DNA of 5,371 nucleotides from Pseudolabrys sp. Lineage in GTDB: Bacteria; Pseudomonadota; Alphaproteobacteria; Rhizobiales; Xanthobacteraceae. Below are positions 1 to 4,672 of this stretch, in pieces. Each line of letters opens with the position of its first letter. Position 1 is the stretch's first letter. Position numbers and translations under genes: made by a program. Location: positions 1 to 5,371 of the forward strand of contig JAFAQJ010000240.1 of NCBI GenBank assembly GCA_019246455.1, written 5' to 3'. A model generated the notes under the pieces. That model saw only the letters and a program-made list of their open reading frames with translations. It had not been told where the DNA came from and ran no database searches.

Positions 1-21
1 TCCTAGTCCCCCAGCCACGGC

Positions 22-417
22 ATGCTGCTCGTCAAAACCTACGTCGATAGAAGCGCGGTCCACGGATTGGGTGTCTTCGCCGCACAACATATCCGCAAAG
101 GCACCAAGGTCTGGCGGTTCGTCGAAGGCTTCGACCGCTTCTATTCGCCCAAGGAATTCGCCAGGCTGCCGAAACCGGCGCGCGAATATATCCTGCAATA
201 TGGCTACCGGGTCGACGGCGAAATCCTGCTGACCGTCGATCACGACCACCATATGAATCACTCGACCAACGCCAACACGTGCTGGCGCAACGGGCATATC
301 GTGGCAAAGCGCGATATCCCGAAGGGCGTCGAGATCACCAACGACTATCGGTTGTTCGACCGGGCGTTCTGCGCGGCATTTCTGAAAAAAGCCCGCAAAC
401 GAAAGACCGACCCATGA
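22..417 (+). CDS. SET-domain protein, possible lysine methyltransferase
   Basis: This 131-residue protein is a compact SET domain with little else. Visible hallmarks are the N-terminal HGLGVFAA segment (residues 14-21), the central NHSTNANTC segment (79-87), which matches the NHSxxxN cofactor-binding signature, and a C-terminal GVEITNDY segment (102-109), matching the GEELTxDY block with the conserved tyrosine. SET proteins generally transfer a methyl group from S-adenosylmethionine to lysine; bacterial stand-alone SET proteins are poorly characterised, so the substrate is unknown. A Cys-x-Cys post-SET zinc motif is not seen. An in-frame TAG at 4-6 makes the ATG at 22 the natural start, although no clear Shine-Dalgarno sequence precedes it. 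The stop codon overlaps the next start as ATGA (414-417), so the two genes are probably co-translated. The family call is confident; the enzyme activity is inferred. Confidence 0.85.
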   Translation: MLLVKTYVDRSAVHGLGVFAAQHIRKGTKVWRFVEGFDRFYSPKEFARLPKPAREYILQYGYRVDGEILLTVDHDHHMNHSTNANTCWRNGHIVAKRDIPKGVEITNDYRLFDRAFCAAFLKKARKRKTDP

Positions 418-1343
418 GTAACAGCACGCGCGGCATGATTGCGGTCGACAAGATGGGCTGCCAAATCCTGTTCCTCAATCCGTCGACCTACGAGACGGAA
501 ACGGTGCTGGAGGGATTTCAGCGCACCGTTCACGAATTGCTGGTCGTGCCGGAGGCGGATCTTGCCTACGTGCCGATTTTCGGCGACGGCATTCACGGCC
601 GAAATCCGAACCCCGGACACACGTTACACGTGATCGACCTCAAGAAGCGCAAAGTCGCGAAGAGCATCGACCTGACGCCTTACGTCGGTCCGCACACAGT
701 GCGCAGCGGCCCTGGCGGCATGGTGTACATCACCTGCGAGAACAGTGCGGTGGTCGCGGTGATCGATCCGAATAGGCTGGAGATGGTGGACGCGATCGAG
801 TCCGGCTCGACCAACGGGCACCGTCTCTGTATCCCCGACGACGGCCAGCGGCTCTACACCGACAACGAGGAAGACGCGACGATTTCGGTCATCGACCTCC
901 CCGCCCGCAAATTACTCGGCCAGATCGCGACGCCGCAAAAGCTTGCCGGCATCGCGGTGTCGGGCGACGGGCGCGCCGTGATCGCGGTCAGCGACGAACA
1001 GCCGGTCGTCTTCATGATCGATCCCAAGGCCGGAAAGGTGACGCGCGAAGTCACGCTGGAAGGCGTACCCAAGGCGGCGCAAATCGTGCGCTATTCGCCG
1101 GACGGTGCTCTTGTTGTTGTCACGAGCCTCAATAGCAATATGGTAACGCTGACCGACCCGGATTTCGAAAATCAGGCCGCGGTGCCGGTCGGCGACCAGC
1201 CGATGGACATGGCGTTTCGCGACGGTGAGTTGTTCGTTCCCTGCCAGGGCGACGGCTCGATGCATGTGATCGATATCGCGAAACGGCGGCACAAGCAGAG
1301 CTTCCGCGCTGGAACCGGCTGCGAGTCGGTTGGATTCTTCTGA
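414..1343 (+). CDS. YVTN/YncE-like beta-propeller repeat protein
   Basis: This 309-residue protein has a series of roughly 40-residue repeats typical of YVTN/YncE-type beta-propellers. Blade-ending units recur: LHVIDLKKRKV, VAVIDPNRLEMV, ISVIDLPARKLLG, VFMIDPKAGKV and MHVIDIAKRR, interleaved with SGDGRAVIAV- and SPDGALVVVT-type strands. Such proteins usually serve as binding scaffolds, and some bind metal or DNA. No signal peptide is visible at the N-terminus (MSNSTRGMIAVDKMG), so a cytoplasmic location is inferred, unlike many exported YncE homologues. The ATG at 414 overlaps the stop of the SET gene (ATGA); in-frame codons extend further upstream, but they lie inside the SET gene and the overlapping ATG is the natural start. 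There is no strong Shine-Dalgarno, which fits translational coupling. The exact function is not recognised; it may be a partner or substrate of the SET protein, but only gene order suggests this. Confidence 0.8.
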   Translation: MSNSTRGMIAVDKMGCQILFLNPSTYETETVLEGFQRTVHELLVVPEADLAYVPIFGDGIHGRNPNPGHTLHVIDLKKRKVAKSIDLTPYVGPHTVRSGPGGMVYITCENSAVVAVIDPNRLEMVDAIESGSTNGHRLCIPDDGQRLYTDNEEDATISVIDLPARKLLGQIATPQKLAGIAVSGDGRAVIAVSDEQPVVFMIDPKAGKVTREVTLEGVPKAAQIVRYSPDGALVVVTSLNSNMVTLTDPDFENQAAVPVGDQPMDMAFRDGELFVPCQGDGSMHVIDIAKRRHKQSFRAGTGCESVGFF

Positions 1344-1347
1344 GGCC

Positions 1348-1373
1348 GGAACCCGCGTCCGGCGCAGCCGGTT
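1348..1373 (+). promoter_or_regulatory. weak sigma-EcfG-like promoter candidate
   Basis: GGAAC at 1348-1352 is followed after 16-17 bases by CGGT/GGTT (1369-1373), one or two bases off the CGTT consensus. It starts five bases after the propeller stop codon and would give a leader of about 15 nt before the small membrane gene. The bases also form a CCGG-rich inverted repeat, so chance or a hairpin is an alternative reading. Confidence 0.25.
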
Positions 1374-1394
1374 ATCTCGGCAAAGGAGATGACC

Positions 1395-1643
1395 ATGACC
1401 GAATTCTATCCCAATGATCCTGGATCGCCTGATAGGCGCGACGAAGTGCCCTCGGAAGCCGGAGGCTGGCTCTTGTTCACGGCGGCGCTGGTCGTAATTC
1501 TTGGTGTCACGTTCGGGCTTGGCCAATGGTATGGCCCGCACGATCAAGCCACGATCGCCAGTAACATGCGTGCGGACGGCACCGTCACTGGTAACGGCAA
1601 CACGCCTCCCGGTGAAACCACAGGCGCCGCAGTCGCGCGCTAA
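1395..1643 (+). CDS. small single-pass membrane protein, function unknown
   Basis: The 82-residue product has a polar, acidic N-terminus (residues 1-23, proline- and aspartate-rich), one hydrophobic helix at about 24-45 (GGWLLFTAALVVILGVTFGLG core), and a glycine/threonine/asparagine-rich low-complexity tail (about 46-82). The tail is probably exposed on one side of the membrane. The start at 1395 is chosen because AAAGGAG (1382-1388) lies six bases upstream; the in-frame ATG at 1389 would sit directly on that ribosome binding site. The gene follows the propeller gene by 51 bp on the same strand and ends before a hairpin terminator. I do not recognise a named family. A weak stress-type promoter just upstream hints that it belongs to the same regulon as its neighbours, but this is tentative. 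Confidence 0.7.
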   Translation: MTEFYPNDPGSPDRRDEVPSEAGGWLLFTAALVVILGVTFGLGQWYGPHDQATIASNMRADGTVTGNGNTPPGETTGAAVAR

Positions 1644-1653
1644 TCCAGACGCG

Positions 1654-1690
1654 AAAAAAATCGGTCGCCCCGAGAGGCGGCCGATTTCAT
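1654..1690. terminator. bidirectional intrinsic terminator between convergent genes
   Basis: A 12-bp stem (AAATCGGTCGCC at 1658-1669 with GGCGGCCGATTT at 1676-1687, one G-U pair) encloses a six-base loop. Seven A's at 1654-1660 become a U-tract for minus-strand transcripts, so it is strongest for the DUF992-like gene. For the plus-strand gene ending at 1643 the trailing run is the weaker TTTCATTTC. It lies between both stop codons. Confidence 0.85.
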
Positions 1691-1706
1691 TTCAGACTGT
1701 CGTTTG

Positions 1707-2183
1707 TTAGCGGGCGGGGCGCAATTCAAGACCCGAGACGCCGACCGCGACGTTGAGGCCGGTCTGGCCTTGCACCGAGAGCGGCTGCAGCGCGACCGTG
1801 CGGTTCGAACCGCCGACGAGGACGTTGGCGCCAAGACCCGCGCCGACCGTGGCTTCGCCGCTTGCGCCGCCGTAGTTGCCGGCCAGCGCGCCGCGGACGC
1901 GCTGCGAGGGCGCAAACACCGCCCAGATCATCTCGCCGCCGGCGGTTGCGCCGATATCAAGGCCGAATTTTGTGATCGAGCCGACATAGACCTCACGCGG
2001 TCCCGCCGCCGATGGCGTGAACAGGCAGCGGACGTCCTTCTTGGACGTCACGATCAGACCGATACCCCCCGAAATGTCGCACGTCAGCGTGCCAACCTTG
2101 GTGCGTTCCTGCGCCGTGGCGGGCGTCGCCAACATACCGGCGACAAGCGCGGTCGCGAGGCCCGTTGCAAAGATATTCTTCAT
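1707..2183 (-). CDS. DUF992-family exported protein
   Basis: This 158-residue protein has a clear Sec signal peptide: a basic start (MKN), a hydrophobic core to about residue 21, and a probable cut after the ATA motif at residues 22-24 (ATA|QE). The mature part starts with VGTLTCDISGG and has two cysteines (C35, C53) that could form a disulfide in the periplasm. It continues through glycine-rich segments such as ATAGGEMIWAVFAP and GNYGGASGEATVGAG, and ends in LQPLSVQGQTGLNVAVGVSGLELR. This pattern is that of DUF992, a family of unknown function common in Rhizobiales. Length and domain coverage look complete. An AAGGGAG-type ribosome binding site (complement at 2191-2197) lies seven bases before the ATG. 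A consensus stress promoter lies upstream at 2222-2247 and a strong terminator follows, so it is probably a single-gene unit induced in the general stress response. Confidence 0.85.
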   Translation of the reverse strand: MKNIFATGLATALVAGMLATPATAQERTKVGTLTCDISGGIGLIVTSKKDVRCLFTPSAAGPREVYVGSITKFGLDIGATAGGEMIWAVFAPSQRVRGALAGNYGGASGEATVGAGLGANVLVGGSNRTVALQPLSVQGQTGLNVAVGVSGLELRPAR

Positions 2184-2221
2184 ATCGGTTCTCCCTTCGT
2201 GGGTGAGGAATCGAACATTTC

Positions 2222-2247
2222 AACGCAAGCGACACGGCAGAAGTTCC
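2222..2247 (-). promoter_or_regulatory. sigma-EcfG promoter, exact match, spacer 17
   Basis: On the minus strand GGAAC (complement at 2243-2247) is followed after 17 bases by CGTT (complement at 2222-2225). This is the known alphaproteobacterial EcfG consensus GGAAC-N16/17-CGTT. The -10 element lies 38 bases upstream of the DUF992 gene's ATG, so transcription should start near 2213-2215 with a leader of about 30 nt. Confidence 0.75.
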
Positions 2248-2275
2248 ACCGATGAAACTACAGCGGAATTTTGGG

Positions 2276-2614
2276 TTAGACGAGCCCGCCAATTCGATTC
2301 GAATTATCCGCCAGACACCGGCTCGCATAGTTGCTGCTGCGCGCCGACGCTGACAGGGGGCTAAAAGCCGGATCGCACCCCTCGGGCACCGCGCGACGTG
2401 CGGGTTCCGGCATTTCGCGAACGCTTTTATTCACCGTGTTTTTTCCCGATACGTCGAGGCGATCGGATTTGAATTCACGGTTGACGCTTTGGTTGAATGG
2501 GGCGGGCGCAGCACCAGGCCACGAGTGCGAGGTGCCGCTCGCCGGCACGACAAAGTCGAGCGCCAGGGTAATTGCCAAAGCTGCGAGAATGTATGACGCG
2601 AGGCCGCGCATCAT
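2276..2614 (-). CDS. small exported or membrane-anchored protein, unknown function
   Basis: The 112-residue product starts with a hydrophobic segment (residues 5-24, LASYILAALAITLALDFVVP) that is a signal peptide or an uncleaved N-terminal anchor. The rest is polar and proline/serine-rich, with the segment VNREFKSDRL (44-53) and a C-terminal unit GCDPAFSPLSASAR...RCLADN containing two cysteines (C80, C100) spaced to allow a disulfide. The C-terminal block resembles a recurring type of short hypothetical protein in Bradyrhizobium-like genomes; this is from memory and no function is known. GGAGAGG lies just upstream of tandem ATGs (2614 and 2611), either of which could be used. The upstream promoter is an exact EcfG consensus with a leader under 20 nt, which supports the gene being real and stress-induced. 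No terminator is seen before the next promoter region at 2247. Confidence 0.7.
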   Translation of the reverse strand: MMRGLASYILAALAITLALDFVVPASGTSHSWPGAAPAPFNQSVNREFKSDRLDVSGKNTVNKSVREMPEPARRAVPEGCDPAFSPLSASARSSNYASRCLADNSNRIGGLV

Positions 2615-2637
2615 CGTCCCTCTCCGTTCGCGGCCTC

Positions 2638-2662
2638 AACGGCGGGCAGAGGGAAACGTTCC
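2638..2662 (-). promoter_or_regulatory. sigma-EcfG promoter, exact match, spacer 16
   Basis: On the minus strand GGAAC (complement at 2658-2662) is followed after 16 bases by CGTT (complement at 2638-2641). The -10 element ends 23 bases before the ATG at 2614, so the leader is very short (about 15-18 nt) and just holds the ribosome binding site. The position and orientation fit the small exported-protein gene. Confidence 0.75.
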
Positions 2663-2755
2663 TAACAAGAAGTTCCGCGGCGATCACACTCGCTCACACG
2701 TGAGTGATGAGCTCCCGAGCGGGCTCCAGGGGAAAGCGCACGCGCTACGGAAACA

Positions 2756-2780
2756 GGAACCACCATCCGTGCTTCGCATT
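2756..2780 (+). promoter_or_regulatory. EcfG-like promoter of the candidate sRNA
   Basis: GGAAC at 2756-2760 is followed after 16 bases by CATT (2777-2780), one base off CGTT. Transcription would begin near 2786-2788, directly before a stem-loop and a terminator. The match is imperfect, and the call leans on the transcript-like structures placed just downstream. Confidence 0.45.
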
Positions 2781-2786
2781 AACTCT

Positions 2787-2866
2787 TCGACCGGCCAATT
2801 CCCCCTCCCCCTCGTGCAAGGCCGGCCAATTTGGGCGTAGTCGGGTCAAACCGGCTACGCCTTTTT
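2787..2866 (+). ncRNA. candidate small RNA with C-rich anti-Shine-Dalgarno loop
   Basis: The predicted transcript is about 80 nt with two hairpins. The first pairs CCGGCC (2791-2796) with GGCCGG (2820-2825) and leaves a 23-base loop containing CCCCCTCCCCCTC (2801-2813), which is complementary to purine-rich ribosome binding sites. The second is a strong intrinsic terminator ending in a T-run. Several alphaproteobacterial trans-acting sRNAs are known to expose CCUCC-type loops that block translation of target mRNAs, so a similar role is inferred here. No protein gene precedes the terminator on this strand, and the next operon has its own promoter 39 bases beyond it, so the terminator needs an explanation other than a protein gene. 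An EcfG-like promoter at 2756-2780 would place it in the stress regulon. The 5' end is an estimate, and I cannot assign a known sRNA family. Alternatives are a leader attenuator or a relic of a lost gene. Confidence 0.45.
2834..2866 (+). terminator. strong intrinsic terminator with no upstream protein gene
   Basis: An 11-bp stem pairs GGCGTAGTCGG (2834-2844) with CCGGCTACGCC (2851-2861), with one G-U pair and a six-base loop. It is followed directly by TTTTT (2862-2866) and TATATT. On the minus strand no T-run follows the stem, so it acts only on plus-strand transcripts. Confidence 0.85.
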
Positions 2867-2904
2867 ATATTCGCATGTGTTCGCCGCGCTGGGAGCTATC
2901 GCCT

Positions 2905-2929
2905 GGAACCGCGCACTTCACTTTACGTT
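2905..2929 (+). promoter_or_regulatory. sigma-EcfG promoter, exact match, spacer 16
   Basis: GGAAC at 2905-2909 is followed after 16 bases by CGTT at 2926-2929. Transcription should start near 2936, giving a leader of about 30 nt before the ATG at 2967. It lies just after the upstream terminator, so the DUF883/YqjE-like operon should be driven mainly from here. Confidence 0.8.
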
Positions 2930-2966
2930 GTCCCGGCAGGTTCCCAGTTATTGCACGTTGAAATTC

Positions 2967-3308
2967 ATGACGACACGCAGCAAGGCAACGGCCGACGAGA
3001 TCGCGGCAATCGAAGATCTGATGACAGATCTCGAAAAGCGCTTGAAACGTCTCAGCGGCACAGCGCGAAGCGAAGCCTCGGGCGCCTCGAGCGACATCCA
3101 CGATTTCGTCAGCGATGCATTGCAAGGCGTCATGCGGCGCGTACGTACCGGCGCAGAATCCATCACCGAAAGCGTCGCCGACGAAGCGACACGGGTCGGC
3201 GGCCATGCGCTCAAACGCGTTCTCGGTGAAGTTGAACACCGGCCAGTTGCAGTGCTCGCAGTAGCAGCCGGTCTCGGCTACCTGCTGGGCGCTGCACAAC
3301 GGCGATAA
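2967..3308 (+). CDS. YqjD/ElaB-like (DUF883-type) membrane-anchored protein
   Basis: The 113-residue protein has a long, charged amphipathic helical region (about residues 8-88) with heptad-like spacing in EIAAIEDLMTDLEKRLKRL. It ends in a short hydrophobic anchor, HRPVAVLAVAAGLGYLLGAA (91-110), capped by basic residues. This matches ElaB/YqjD/YgaM-type proteins, which in E. coli are C-terminal-anchored inner-membrane proteins; YqjD and ElaB have been reported to associate with ribosomes in stationary phase. Whether this homologue does so is unknown. The start at 2967 is the first ATG downstream of the predicted transcription start and begins the helical region; no good Shine-Dalgarno is seen. 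The next gene starts four bases after the stop, so they form an operon resembling the E. coli yqjD-yqjE pair. Its exact EcfG promoter suggests stress induction. Confidence 0.75.
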   Translation: MTTRSKATADEIAAIEDLMTDLEKRLKRLSGTARSEASGASSDIHDFVSDALQGVMRRVRTGAESITESVADEATRVGGHALKRVLGEVEHRPVAVLAVAAGLGYLLGAAQRR

Positions 3309-3312
3309 CGCC

Positions 3313-3669
3313 ATGCAGCTTCACGCCCTGACATCGTTCGCCTTTCATCAGCTCCTCGGCCGACTACTGTGGCGGCTGCTTGGCGTGGCTTTGATCGGAC
3401 TATTCGCGATCATCGCGCTCTACCACTTCACACTGTCGGGCACGCTGGCGCTAGAAGCGACATACGGCGCGCTTTACGCCCACCTGATTGTCGCGGGTGC
3501 CTTCACCGCCGCGGCACTAATCACGCTTGGCGTTTTGGCGGCAACGCGCGCCAAGGCACTATCGCGGCCGGCGCAAGGCGCGCTGTCGGATCAGCGCAGC
3601 ATGCAGATCGCCATGCTTGTTGAGGCCGTGATGCACGGCTACGCCTTGGCGCGGCGACCGCGGGACTAG
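3313..3669 (+). CDS. two-helix membrane protein, YqjE/holin-superfamily-like
   Basis: The 118-residue protein has a short amphipathic N-terminus, two hydrophobic helices (about 22-42 and 53-77) joined by a short polar loop around LSGTLALEATYG, and a basic, helical cytoplasmic tail ending in ALARRPRD. The two-helix layout, size and position directly after a YqjD-like gene fit YqjE-type proteins of the phage-holin superfamily III; sequence identity to that family is not obvious by eye, so this is a context-supported guess. It starts four bases after the upstream stop without a strong ribosome binding site, implying translational coupling. Its TAG stop (3667-3669) overlaps the stop of phyR on the other strand within the palindrome CTAG, leaving no space for a terminator. 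Confidence 0.65.
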   Translation: MQLHALTSFAFHQLLGRLLWRLLGVALIGLFAIIALYHFTLSGTLALEATYGALYAHLIVAGAFTAAALITLGVLAATRAKALSRPAQGALSDQRSMQIAMLVEAVMHGYALARRPRD

Positions 3670-4469
3670 GCCGACGCCCGACGGGTGCGCGGCCGCGCGT
3701 TACGTTCGAAGAACAGCGCTTGGCTCAACACGGCCGATACTGTCGATGGCTGGAACGGCTTGGCAATCAGGAAGGCCGGCTCCGGCCGCTCGCCCGTCAA
3801 GAAGCGTTCGGGATAAGCGGTGATGAAGATCACCGGCACTTCGAACGAACGCAGCATCTCATTCACGGCGTCGAGCCCTGAGCTCCCATCGGCCAGCTGA
3901 ATGTCGGCAAGGATAAGGCCCGGCCGCTTGGTGCGCGCAATCGCCACCGCTTCGCCGTGGGTGCGCGCGACGCCGAGGACTTTGTGGCCGAGACTTTCGA
4001 CGAGGCCTTCGAGGTCGAGCGCGATGAAGGTCTCATCCTCAATGATGAGGACGTCGGTTGCGATCTCAGCGGCAAGCTCCTTGCCGGATTCTTCGACGAG
4101 CTTGCGCAACTCTGGCACGTCGACGTCGAGCACTTTCGCCGCATCGTCTTCCGACAGACCTTCAAGCGCGACGAGAAGAAATGCCTGGCGCGGTAGCGGG
4201 GTGATCTGTGCCAGCCGCCGTTCGACCGGCAAATTCTTGTCGGTCGGACTGGCTTTTGCGTTGAGCCCGACTGAATTCCAGATTTTGGTGAAAAGCTTGT
4301 AGAGTCCGACGCGGGTTGAGGCATGCGCGTCGAGCGTCGAAGGGTCCGCGATCAGCGCTTCCAACGTCGCCGACACGTAGGCGTCGCCGGACTGTTGATC
4401 TCCGGCAAGCGCCCGCGCGTAGCGGCGAAGGTACGGAAGATGCTGAGCAACGATTTGTGCGGTCGACAA
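3666..4469 (-). CDS. phyR: PhyR, general stress response anti-anti-sigma regulator
   Basis: The 267-residue protein fuses an EcfG-like sigma mimic (about residues 5-135, beginning IVAQHLPYLRRYARALAG and including LPRQAFLLVALEGLSEDDAA, a sigma-region-4-like helix set) to a C-terminal receiver domain (about 138-255). The receiver keeps the acidic pocket E144/D145, phospho-acceptor D189 (ADIQL), T217 (FITAYPERFLTGE) and K237 (AKPF). In the known pathway, phosphorylation at the aspartate opens the protein so the sigma-like domain binds NepR and releases EcfG. The length is normal for the family. The start is a TTG at 4469 with GGGAGGG (complement at 4474-4480) five to six bases upstream. No ATG lies near the conserved N-terminus, and an upstream in-frame ATG at 4685 would read through the promoter region. 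It is divergent from nepR-ecfG. No sensor kinase is seen in this window. Confidence 0.95.
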   Translation of the reverse strand: MSTAQIVAQHLPYLRRYARALAGDQQSGDAYVSATLEALIADPSTLDAHASTRVGLYKLFTKIWNSVGLNAKASPTDKNLPVERRLAQITPLPRQAFLLVALEGLSEDDAAKVLDVDVPELRKLVEESGKELAAEIATDVLIIEDETFIALDLEGLVESLGHKVLGVARTHGEAVAIARTKRPGLILADIQLADGSSGLDAVNEMLRSFEVPVIFITAYPERFLTGERPEPAFLIAKPFQPSTVSAVLSQALFFERNARPRTRRASA

Positions 4470-4552
4470 GAGTCCCTCCCGAATGGCTTCCGCCTGAGGC
4501 GGCGCTTTGCACGGCCCCGCGTGCCAATATCGTGCCTCGTGGCAGATATGCC

Positions 4553-4577
4553 AACACGGGTCAGCAAAAAAAGTTCC
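4553..4577 (-). promoter_or_regulatory. EcfG-like promoter for phyR, spacer 16
   Basis: On the minus strand GGAAC (complement at 4573-4577) is followed after 16 bases by TGTT (complement at 4553-4556), one base off the consensus. It predicts a leader of about 75 nt before the TTG start. Its -35 element sits nine bases from that of the divergent nepR promoter. Confidence 0.6.
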
Positions 4578-4591
4578 ACGAATGTCGGAAC
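4573..4591. repeat. inverted repeat formed by two facing -35 elements
   Basis: GTTCC (4573-4577) and GGAAC (4587-4591) form an inverted repeat separated by nine bases. The arms are the -35 elements of the divergent phyR and nepR promoters, so the symmetry most likely reflects back-to-back sigma-EcfG binding rather than a separate operator. Confidence 0.55.
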
Positions 4592-4611
4592 CAATTGCTG
4601 GACCAGTTGTT
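4587..4611 (+). promoter_or_regulatory. EcfG-like promoter for nepR-ecfG, spacer 16
   Basis: GGAAC at 4587-4591 is followed after 16 bases by TGTT at 4608-4611, one base off CGTT. Transcription would begin near 4618-4620, some 53 nt before the nepR ATG. Autoregulation of nepR-ecfG by EcfG is known in several alphaproteobacteria, and this element is consistent with it. Confidence 0.65.
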
Positions 4612-4672
4612 TTGCCAATAAAGACGGGGGACTGCGCCCTTCGAGCGGGGTGCGCGGCGAGGGAATGCACCG

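Larger units (their letters stand above)
2615..2966. other. 352-bp intergenic region between divergent genes
   Basis: No convincing protein gene lies here: open frames on the plus strand are extensions of neighbouring frames without ribosome binding sites or family resemblance. In order it holds a minus-strand EcfG promoter (2638-2662), an imperfect inverted repeat around CTCACACGTGAG (2691-2702), an EcfG-like plus-strand promoter (2756-2780), a C-rich stem-loop and an intrinsic terminator (2789-2866) that together look like a small RNA gene, and an exact EcfG promoter for the next operon (2905-2929). Confidence 0.8.

Noticed and set aside
912..1547. Long 211-codon open frame on the minus strand opposite the propeller gene
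   Set aside because: It is rich in arginine, histidine and aspartate as expected of a GC-rich antisense shadow, shows no domain, and overlaps a gene with clear repeats.
1800..1813. Perfect 14-bp palindrome GCGGTTCGAACCGC resembling a tRNA T-arm (GGTTCGAA)
   Set aside because: It lies inside the DUF992-like coding sequence (GGSNRTV) and no acceptor stem, anticodon arm or CCA end surrounds it.
2031..2049. Inverted repeat GACGTCC-N5-GGACGTC that could be a hairpin or operator
   Set aside because: It is within the DUF992-like gene, explained by ordinary codons (TSKKDV), with no T-run or promoter nearby.
2655..2676. AACG-N13-GTTCC as another minus-strand EcfG promoter
   Set aside because: The 13-base spacer is too short; the overlapping pair 2638-2662 with a 16-base spacer fits exactly.
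2691..2702. CTCACACGTGAG inverted repeat with a CACGTG core as an operator
   Set aside because: It is short, lies upstream of the -35 of the minus promoter with no second copy, and such repeats are common by chance; noted only as part of the intergenic region.
2331..2840. 169-codon plus-strand open frame across the exported-protein gene and the intergenic region
   Set aside because: It is antisense to a gene with a good signal sequence, ribosome binding site and promoter. Its own translation is low-complexity with no recognisable family, and it runs through the candidate sRNA and terminator stem.
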